64,000 nt of DNA. Source: Caulobacter sp. NIBR2454 (GTDB lineage: Bacteria > Pseudomonadota > Alphaproteobacteria > Caulobacterales > Caulobacteraceae). Location: contig NZ_CP114871.1 of the NCBI RefSeq assembly GCF_027474405.1, positions 372,001 to 436,000 on the forward strand. The letters are read 5' to 3'. The notes under the pieces were generated by a model. It did not search any database. It was not told where the DNA came from and was given only the letters and a program-made list of their open reading frames with translations. Both the position numbers and the translations under genes were made by a program. Of the stretch, positions 63,114 to 64,000 are shown piece by piece (positions within the stretch are counted from its first letter, which is position 1; the number at the start of each line of letters is the position of its first letter).

Positions 63114-64000
63114 CGTTCTTGTCCACGAGGATGTAGATATTCTTGGCGTTGGCGATGAGGTGGTCCGACCAGCCCGTGCATCCGCCCTGCGGCACCCGGA
63201 TGGTGGCGTGGGTGCGGTCCGGATAGGTGGCTGTCAGGCGCATGCCGCCCTCCCATGCGCCGGAGCCGGCGTCGCAGAAGCGGGCTTTGTAATACATCCG
63301 ATCGGCGATGGTGCTGGAGGCGACTGTGAAGCTGACCGAGATGCCCTGAGCGTTCTGGGTATTGCTGTTGTCGCCGACCTTCCATCCGTAATTGTTGGTG
63401 AAGGTCAGAATCGTGGGCCCCGCGCCTGACCGTGGTTTGCTGGACGACGCCGACCCGCCGGGCGCCGAAGACGAGATTGAAGACCCGCCGATCGAGCTCG
63501 CCGCCTGCCGTTGCTGAAGCTGAGCCTGCGCCAGGGCGGCCTGCTGACGTTCGCGGGCCGCTCTCAGGCTGTCGGCTCGGGCCTGCGCGGCGCGGGCCGC
63601 TTCCTGCCGTGCGATCTCGGCGCGGCGGGCGGCGTCGGCGTTCTGCTGGTTGCGTGCCGCGTTCTGCTGGGCCGCCTCCGCATTGCGCTGGGCCTGCTGA
63701 CGGTTCAGTTCGGCCTGACGGGCGCGATACTGCGCCTCGATATTGCGCCTCATGGCGTCGGTCTCGGCGCGCTGGTTCTGCATATCGACGGCGGCGCTGG
63801 CGAACTTGCCCTGCAGCTCCTGCATGGCCTGATAGATCGGGTTCACGCCAGAGCCGGAGTCTTCGTCTTCCTCCTCTTGGGCCCGGGCCATCTGACGTTC
63901 GTAATCCCGCTGGGCCTGATAGGCTTGCTCCTGGGCGCGAGCCCGTTCGGCGTCCGCCTGCCTCTGGGCTTCGGCGCGGGCGTTGGCTTCCCGTTGGGCG
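63106..64000 (-). CDS. Coiled-coil protein with C-terminal beta domain (5' end outside window)
   Basis: The minus-strand frame is open from the stop at 63106 to the window edge, so the N-terminus is missing; an internal ATG at 63891 is not the true start. A long Gln/Ala/Arg-rich heptad region (QREANARAEAQRQADAERA, then RRNIEAQYRARQAELNRQQA) predicts an extended coiled coil of more than 150 residues. A Ser/Gly linker leads to a C-terminal beta-rich domain (about 100 residues) with two Cys pairs (RFCDAGSGAW, GGCTGW). Function unknown. Overlaps the TonB_C-like gene by eight bases. Confidence 0.75.
   Translation of the reverse strand, partial: AQREANARAEAQRQADAERARAQEQAYQAQRDYERQMARAQEEEDEDSGSGVNPIYQAMQELQGKFASAAVDMQNQRAETDAMRRNIEAQYRARQAELNRQQAQRNAEAAQQNAARNQQNADAARRAEIARQEAARAAQARADSLRAARERQQAALAQAQLQQRQAASSIGGSSISSSAPGGSASSSKPRSGAGPTILTFTNNYGWKVGDNSNTQNAQGISVSFTVASSTIADRMYYKARFCDAGSGAWEGGMRLTATYPDRTHATIRVPQGGCTGWSDHLIANAKNIYILVDKNDD

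Overview
The window looks like a chromosomal segment of a Caulobacter-type alphaproteobacterium. GC content is high (roughly two thirds by eye). The gene order hemC-hemD-Mic60-like-HemY is the alphaproteobacterial arrangement, several proteins carry a domain that reads like the N-terminus of the Caulobacter S-layer protein RsaA, and there is a large TonB receptor and a full glucuronoxylan utilisation locus. No plasmid, phage or insertion-sequence genes are visible.

Layout. 1-4734: tsaD (partial, minus) divergent from the heme/envelope operon hemC-hemD-mic60-hemY. 4798-4873: tRNA-Thr(CGT). 4937-11657: three paralogous RsaA-like secreted surface proteins on the minus strand, each with its own UUCG-loop terminator and a related upstream block. 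11679-20697: a methyltransferase with a regulatory domain, a soluble hybrid histidine kinase, a small winged-helix protein, a TonB receptor with an esterase, a GST and nrdB. 20734-24361: a lower-GC pair (methyltransferase plus metallo-beta-lactamase fold protein) and a dicarboxylate symporter. 24607-30064: a second triplet of surface proteins on the plus strand. Here the RsaA-type domain is at the C-terminus, behind an RTX segment (first protein) or a predicted seven-repeat FG-GAP propeller (second and third). 30128-30946: two small envelope proteins. 31026-35700: a tight heptose operon (transaldolase, GmhB, GmhA, two GHMP kinases, nucleotidyltransferase), probably making GDP-D-glycero-D-manno-heptose. 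35988-44966: a Wzx/Wzy-type exopolysaccharide locus (two GT2 enzymes, initiating sugar transferase, WecG-type transferase, Wzy, Wzx, Wza, Wzc-like). 44963-61599: transporters, GH43, GH10, GH43, GH3, GH115, a GntR regulator, ManD and GH67. 61600-62279 is non-coding with a nested inverted repeat. 62280-64000: a TonB_C-like protein and a 5'-truncated coiled-coil protein.

How the parts fit. The two surface-protein triplets, the heptose operon and the exopolysaccharide locus all concern the cell surface. The RsaA N-terminus is known to bind the LPS O-antigen, so the six proteins sharing this domain may be held on the cell surface by it; this is inference. In the xylan locus, exported GH10, GH43, GH3, GH115 and GH67 enzymes would strip glucuronic acid from xylan and depolymerise it. 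An inner-membrane transporter and a cytoplasmic GH43 would handle oligomers, and ManD would feed glucuronate-derived mannonate to KDG. Two divergent promoter regions in this locus share two operator-like motifs, which points to common control, plausibly by the GntR protein at 57230-57973.

The most unusual content is the pair of RsaA-domain triplets. The same putative anchoring module is used N-terminally in one and C-terminally in the other, with DNA-level signs of recent duplication or gene conversion in both.
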